Below are positions 58,889 through 64,000 of a stretch of 64,000 nucleotides of DNA, piece by piece. Position 1 is the first letter of the stretch. Each line of letters begins with the position of its first letter. This stretch comes from Dichotomocladium elegans (taxonomy: Eukaryota > Mucoromycota > Mucoromycetes > Mucorales > Lichtheimiaceae). Position numbers and translations under genes: made by a program. The notes beneath the pieces were generated by a model. That model saw only the letters and a list, made by a program, of their open reading frames with translations, made no database searches and was not told the origin of the DNA. The stretch is taken from assembly GCA_025716815.1 (NCBI GenBank), contig JAIXMN010000014.1:186001-250000 (forward strand). The letters are read 5' to 3'.

Positions 58889-61800
58889 ATGGAGTACGTC
58901 GGTCGGCTCAGCAATCTCTTCAATTCTGTTCAGACATTCTACAATGAAATAAACCCTGCAACTTTATCAGGCGCAATCGACATTATCGTCATCAAGCAAC
59001 AAGACGGGGATCTTGCCTGCTCGCCCTTCCATGTCCGGTTCGGCAAGCTCTCGCTGCTTATGCCTCAAGAGAAAAAGGTAAACGGTGGGACTTGCTCTTC
59101 TATTTTATTTTTTTTGCTTCAGTGCGATATTGGGGTGGTTTTGCCTCGAGATAAAATGGGGCTGTTCGAAAAAAAATATTGGGAGAATGCTGCATGAAAT
59201 TTGGGGGGTTGGGGAGGGAAGGGAGTAAAAGGTAGAGAAAAGCGAACTAAAACAGAAATGTAGGTCGAGATCAGACTCAATGGCGAAGTTATTCCTTACA
59301 TGATGAAGGTCGGTGAGGCGGGTGAGGCATTCTTTGTGTTTGAGACCGAGCACGAGGTGCCCGAGGAATTTCAAACCTCCCCCATCATGAGTGCAATGCC
59401 TGTCGACGAGAACAAGAGCGATGAGGTAAACGAAGGCACCAACTACTGACTATTTGCACGTGAGCGGAATGTTGATTCCATGGTTGTATTCATTGTTCAG
59501 GAACCACCCTACCTCGACATTGGTGATTCAAAAGACAAAGATCACGAGAATGGTAAAAAAAAATTAAAAGACATTGATTCTCTTTTCAAATCGACCGTTA
59601 ACCAGACAATCGAACCTAAGCAGCCGGATTGCAATCAGATAGTCTCAAAACTCCAGACGAAAGACAATCGACACCCGAGGACGACGGTTTTGATGACGAG
59701 GAATCGAACAATAATCACAGTATCCACAAACTACGTATTCCTGCAGAGCTCCAGTCCCCAAAGATGATCATCCAGGAGCAAGTCGACAAGGTTGTCACGA
59801 AATTGGACTCACTTCCTACAGAACTTACGGACGAGGAACGGAAGCAGGAACTCGTCGATTCCCTTGAGGACATCACAATCGCTGATTCCTCTTCAATGCC
59901 AACACTCCCAGCCGAGTCCCAGGCAAAGAATGATATATATCCGATGGACGACGGGTCCTCACTCCTTGAACGGTGTGTTCCCGAGACCATTACCAGCACT
60001 ACTTTAACCAAGGAAACGTTCATTGTGCGACCTGCGGATGGAGACATCTACAGCAAATATATGGACGTGACCCACACGCCTGTCGATACCCGTGCGGACA
60101 TTGATCAAGATGAGTCTGTTCCAACAGAACCCACTTCCCCACGACATGGAGATGCCGAGTCTATCTTCCTCGATATGGCTGGCTATAAGACGGGCGGAGG
60201 TGGCAAGAACCGTAGTGTTCCAGATACGCCGACCAGAGAACGAGAGATCAAGTCACAGGGGACGGAAGACGCAGTTCCAAAGGAAGAAATAGAAAGTGAA
60301 AACGAAGAAGTAGTGCCAGCAGCGCCAGCACCAGTCAAAGATGACAGCAGTACAAAGAAGGGAAATATCACCATCAAACCCGGAGAAACTTACCGCATTG
60401 AGATCAGTCTCTGCGGGTTAATGGCTCTTGGTTCAGATGAGGAGGCCAACAATGAGATATTCAACAAGGAACAGCTGACATACGACAATTTTGTACATAA
60501 CCCCAATATTCTAAATGACCGGCGGTTGGTCTTCCGGTCGCGCGGGCATTACTACGCCGCAAGCCCATCGGGACCGTTGTTCACGTCTTTCCTGCTGTTC
60601 CAAAAGCCTGTTGACGAACAAAAGCTTCCGGAGGGCGTGGACGAAGAGCAGGGCAACAGTGCTGCAAATAGCAGTGACACTTACTCTTTTGGACGTGGAT
60701 GGCGCCAGTGGTTAAGCCGGTCCTCTGTGGATGCGTCCAACGCGCCGCTTGGCATTCAAGGGACGACGGTCGATGACGACAGTGACGCGAAAGCGACGAC
60801 GAAGAACGAGACTACGACGTATACCACTACCACCAAGACAACGTCGGTCGGCTGGGCTCCTGACCACGTCCACCCTGACGAGGAGCCATTCTTCGGACCG
60901 CGGAAGAATTATGCTAAAACGCTGCGGCTGACGTCGGAGCAACTGAAGACCCTGAACCTTAAAAAGGGGATGAACGAAATTTCGTTCTCCGTCACGTCTG
61001 CCTACCAAGGCACAGCGTGTTGCACATCCAAGGTGTTCTTCTGGGACTATGACGTCAGCATTGTGATTTCCGATATAGACGGCACGATCACAAAGTCAGA
61101 CGCATTGGGACATGTCTTTGCAATGCTCGGCAAGGACTGGACGCACGTGGGCATTGCGAAGCTGTACACGGACATTGAGAAGAACGGATATCACTTCATG
61201 TACCTGACAAGCCGAGCCATTGGCCAGGCAGACACAACACGGGACTACCTGAAAAAGATTGTTCAGGGCGAGCACCAGCTACCGGATGGCCCAGTGATCA
61301 TGTCACCTGATCGCCTCTTCACGTCGTTGCATCGCGAGGTGATCATGCGGAAGCCGGAGGTGTTCAAGATGGCATGTTTGCGGGACGTCCTGCGGCTCTT
61401 TGATGGACGCAACCCGTTCTATGCTGGGTTCGGCAATCGCATCACGGATGCCATATCTTACAGGAGCGTGTCCGTACCGGCGTCGAGGATATTTACGATT
61501 GACTCCAATGGCGAGTTGAAGCTTGAACTTCTGCAGGGCTTCAAATCGTCTTACTTCCATCTGAATGACCTTGTCGACCAGATCTTCCCACCCATCAAAA
61601 AGACGGTCAGCGAGGAATTTACGGACTACAATTTTTGGAAGGCGCCGCTGCCGGAGATCGATCTCCCGCCGGAGCTCCAAGATCCTCCTGCACCGACCTC
61701 GCCGAAACCGAAGCCCATCGTTGCCGACCCGTCATCTACCCTTCCTGCCCGCTCTGTTGTTGAGGCTCCTCGGCGACGTCAACGAGGCATTCTCCGGAGC

Positions 61801-62253
61801 TTTACCTCGCGTTCCTCCACTTCGACTACTTCATCCCTCAAGATCAACTCATCCACCAGCACACCCACGTCCTCCGTTATCCGCGATGACGTCGACAGCA
61901 GGTCCATCGAGGAACCTTCCTCACCCCTCGAAAGCGTCTCCTCTTACGAAGATCATCCCGCAACACCCGACGATAGCGCCTCGTCCATCTCTACGATAAC
62001 TACTTCATCTGAGTCAAGCCGTGGCATTGTCAAAAAGATGTTCGGCGGCGTGTTCTCTAGGCGGAGTAAACAGGCCTTGCCACCACCACCTGCTTCTGCT
62101 TCTGCAGCTGCTGCTATTGCCACAGCACCGTTAACGTCTCTTGACAAGGACGAAGACCTGACGGGCTATGAAGAGGCTGATGATGTGTCCTTTGATGCCA
62201 CTCTGGACGCCATCACCGATGAAATTGATATGGACAGTATTCCTTTCATCTGA
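58889..62253 (+). CDS. Lipin-type phosphatidate phosphatase
   Basis: Four exons (58889-59077, 59264-59425, 59501-59552, 59624-62253) give 1010 residues. The enzyme converts phosphatidate to diacylglycerol with Mg2+ for triacylglycerol and membrane-lipid synthesis and restrains nuclear-membrane growth (Pah1/Smp2 in budding yeast, Ned1 in fission yeast). The N-lip domain (1-about 110) reads MEYVGRLSNLFNSVQTFYNEINPATLSGAIDIIVIKQ and has the conserved NGE and VGEAGEAFFVFE. A long disordered Ser/Glu/Pro linker follows. The C-lip domain (about 590-780) has VISDIDGTITKSDALGH with catalytic DxDxT at 61072-61086 and LTSRAIGQADTTRDYL. The tail is Ser/Thr/Pro-rich (likely phosphorylated) and ends acidic (DEIDMDSIPFI). 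The intron 3 acceptor at 59624 joins the N-lip frame to the main exon. Confidence 0.95.
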
Positions 62254-62335
62254 TTTTCTTCTCACTCTTCCTATTCCTTTCTTTCGCGCAATCCCTTCCC
62301 ACCCCTTCTCGAACCCCACATAAGCGTGGCACACA

Positions 62336-62380
62336 ATTACACACACTCACACTCACACACATATATATATATATATATAT
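62336..62380. repeat. CA/AT dinucleotide repeat
   Basis: An imperfect CA-rich tract followed by about ten AT units, in the 3' flank of lipin. Confidence 0.85.
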
Positions 62381-62480
62381 TTACATGCCGGACTAGCATA
62401 TTGTATCACTAGAAAGAAAGACAAAATAACCGATAAAAAGCATTCTTCTGATATATCATCCCAAACAAAACGTCTCCTAT

Positions 62481-62768
62481 TTACTCGTCAAAGATGGTAT
62501 TGAAAGTAGGGCTGAAGACATCGCTCGACGTGACGTATTCAGAGGCAGGAACATGGACTTTGGAGGAGACCTTGGACTGAGTTTCCAAAATGGATTGGTT
62601 CTCGTTATTGTAGAGTGCATGGATCGGGTTCGATGAGTCTTCTTCCTCCATCCTGGTGGAGTTGATGCGGTGTTGTTGGAAAGGGGTCGACGGGATCACG
62701 GTGTAATAGCATCGGCGAGGAACGATCCTCTGCTGATGGGCCAATACTGGACGAAGAGAACGGTGCAT
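62481..62768 (-). CDS. Small putative mitochondrial protein, 95 residues
   Basis: Single frame from ATG at 62768. The N terminus (MHRSLRPVLAHQQRIVPRRCYYTVIPS) is Arg-rich with a possible cleavage region near RCYYT, like a mitochondrial presequence. The remainder is polar and acidic with no domain. I do not recognise a family. The promoter side is open (62769-63243), and the gene converges with lipin. Confidence 0.5.
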   Translation of the reverse strand: MHRSLRPVLAHQQRIVPRRCYYTVIPSTPFQQHRINSTRMEEEDSSNPIHALYNNENQSILETQSKVSSKVHVPASEYVTSSDVFSPTFNTIFDE

Positions 62769-63243
62769 TATGTGTTGATAAAAAAGAAAGCGTAATGTGA
62801 GAAAATGGAAAGTGGAGGTTTATCTTCTTTCGATGCCGGCTTTGGGTTTAAAAAAAAGATTCAAGAGGTGGAGTTTATAGCGAGAGCGCGCGCGCGCGTT
62901 TTGTATTATGGCGTAAATCTGTAACTGTTCTTTCAAAGCATGATGCAGAAGAGTTATAAGATATAACACCACAAAATCGTTGAAAGCGTGGCGCGCGCAC
63001 GTGCGTGGGTATGCGTGTACGAATAAGTAAAAAGATCAATGGTTCGAGACATTTGGATGTTTCCATGGATTTCATAGACAATAAATAATGAAAAAAAGGA
63101 GAGGGTTGGAGAGAAAGAGAGACGCAAAGGCGTAAACCCTATGCAGCTGCAGCAAAAGACGAAACAAAACAACAAAAGAGGGCGAGGAGCGATATTAATT
63201 GCTGGGTTATTACATGTAAGGAGATTTCAAACCAGGTCAGGGA
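62769..63243. other. Intergenic, includes CG/CA repeats
   Basis: About 475 bp holding the promoter of the small gene and the 3' flank of the next one. A GCGCGCGC tract lies at about 62886-62898 and a GCGCGCACGTGCGTG tract at about 62992-63006, alternating purine-pyrimidine DNA. No gene. Confidence 0.5.
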
Positions 63244-64000
63244 TTAGACCACGTCGGATCCTTCGAATTCAATCGGTGGTGTACGTGTCGATTGCGATAA
63301 TGGGTCGATAAGTTTCAGTTCGTCCTTGATAGCGTTGCGTGCAAGTCCATCGAGCTCCTTGGTGACCATTGCAAATATTTTCTATGGAATGCGGTGAATG
63401 GATCGGCTTCCCTCCTTCAAAAGTTGCAGATCCTATTTACCTTCACCTTGCTGTCGCACTTGAGTACCAGCTCAAAATACGCCTGAGTGCATCCTTCGGA
63501 TCCCGACAAGAGCTTTTGATACGCCTCGAGCAAAATATCCGTCAAGGTATAAAACGTTTCAAAATAGTCCAACTCAAAAGGCTGATCATAATACCGTAAT
63601 CGTCAAGTTTTCGTTTTCCCCTTCCTAATTTTTTTTTTGCACTTACTACATGTGGCACCGTCAAATGGGTATATTCAGCACCATCCACGTACATCCCGTC
63701 TTCCTTCCGACTTGCTTTTCGAAAGATGTTTTTCTTCAATTCCCCTTTTTTGTGAGTCTAGAGATCTCTCCTTATGGCCACGTGTATATATATATATATA
63801 TCTCTTTCTGTGTGTGTGTGTGTGTGTTTTCTTTACCACTTTTTGCTTCGAACGTTCATCCGTATGGCACTCAAACTCGGTTAGCAATTGTGCAAATGCT
63901 TTGACGTAGTCTGCTGCATTATTAATTTCAAGAATGGTGCCTATCGAAGTGCCGAGAATGTAGAAATTGCAGGTCCTAGCAAATACAATCTACTGTTGGT
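63244..64000 (-). CDS. 3' part of an unidentified gene
   Basis: Exons 63837-63975 (probable), 63647-63757, 63441-63581 and 63244-63381 splice in frame and give the last about 145 residues; the 5' part lies beyond the window. The sequence reads FYILGTSIGTILEINNAADYVKAF, then a basic KKGELKKNIFRKASRK, DGAEYTHLTVPHVPFELDYFETFYTLTDILLEAYQKLL, CDSKVKKIFAMVTKELDGLARNAIKDELKLIDPL, and the end PPIEFEGSDVV. It looks like a conserved helical cytosolic protein, possibly of trafficking or signalling, but I cannot name the family. Confidence 0.7.
63786..63827. repeat. TA and TG dinucleotide runs inside an intron
   Basis: About eight TA units, a TCTCTTTC spacer and about nine TG units, within the intron (63758-63836) of the right-edge gene. 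Confidence 0.85.

Overview
The window looks like nuclear DNA of a filamentous early-diverging fungus, most likely Mucoromycota. The coding sequence is broken by many short introns (about 45-110 nt, GT...AG, with occasional GC...AG). The gene content is fungal: a Cyr1-type adenylate cyclase with Ras-association, leucine-rich repeat, PP2C-like and cyclase domains, a CTR copper transporter, an Ned1/Pah1-type lipin and an Aro8-type aminotransferase. A dead Tc1/mariner-like transposase and a NAM-associated-domain protein are of kinds common in Mucorales genomes. The phylum assignment is inference. Gene models were assembled by hand from splice signals and reading-phase bookkeeping. Where all phases close, the exon coordinates are given and are fairly secure.

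Layout. 1-7.2 kb is gene-poor: the edge of a NAM-associated gene (-), a four-pass membrane protein (-), a decayed transposase (+) and empty DNA. 7.2-12.8 kb (all -) holds a SERBP1/Stm1-like RNA-binding protein, an MFS hexose transporter and the ER SNARE USE1. 13.2-24.8 kb (all +) holds ALG7 (first step of N-glycan synthesis), a BRD7/9-like bromodomain protein with AT-hooks, and a 1881-residue adenylate cyclase. 25.4-33.6 kb carries two tandem paralogous OSR1/SPAK (Fray-type) kinases with the same intron positions. 34-48 kb alternates: a cationic amino-acid transporter (-), an aminotransferase (-), a small unknown protein (-), an equilibrative nucleoside transporter (-), a CTR copper transporter (+) and a Ser/Pro/Arg-rich protein with SxIP motifs (-). 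49-64 kb holds a long coiled-coil protein (+), exocyst subunit SEC15 (+), a mitochondrial TPR protein (-), lipin (+), a small putative mitochondrial protein (-) and the 3' end of an unidentified gene (-).

The genes do not form operons. Themes are nutrient uptake (sugar, amino acids, nucleosides, copper), the secretory pathway (ALG7, USE1, SEC15) and signalling (cyclase, kinases). The most interesting signals are an array of RFx[V/I/L] motifs in the tail of the second OSR1-type kinase, duplicated copper-element/CCAAT modules upstream of the CTR gene, 8- and 13-nt microexons, two probable GC-AG introns, and a PP2C-like domain in the cyclase that has lost catalytic residues.
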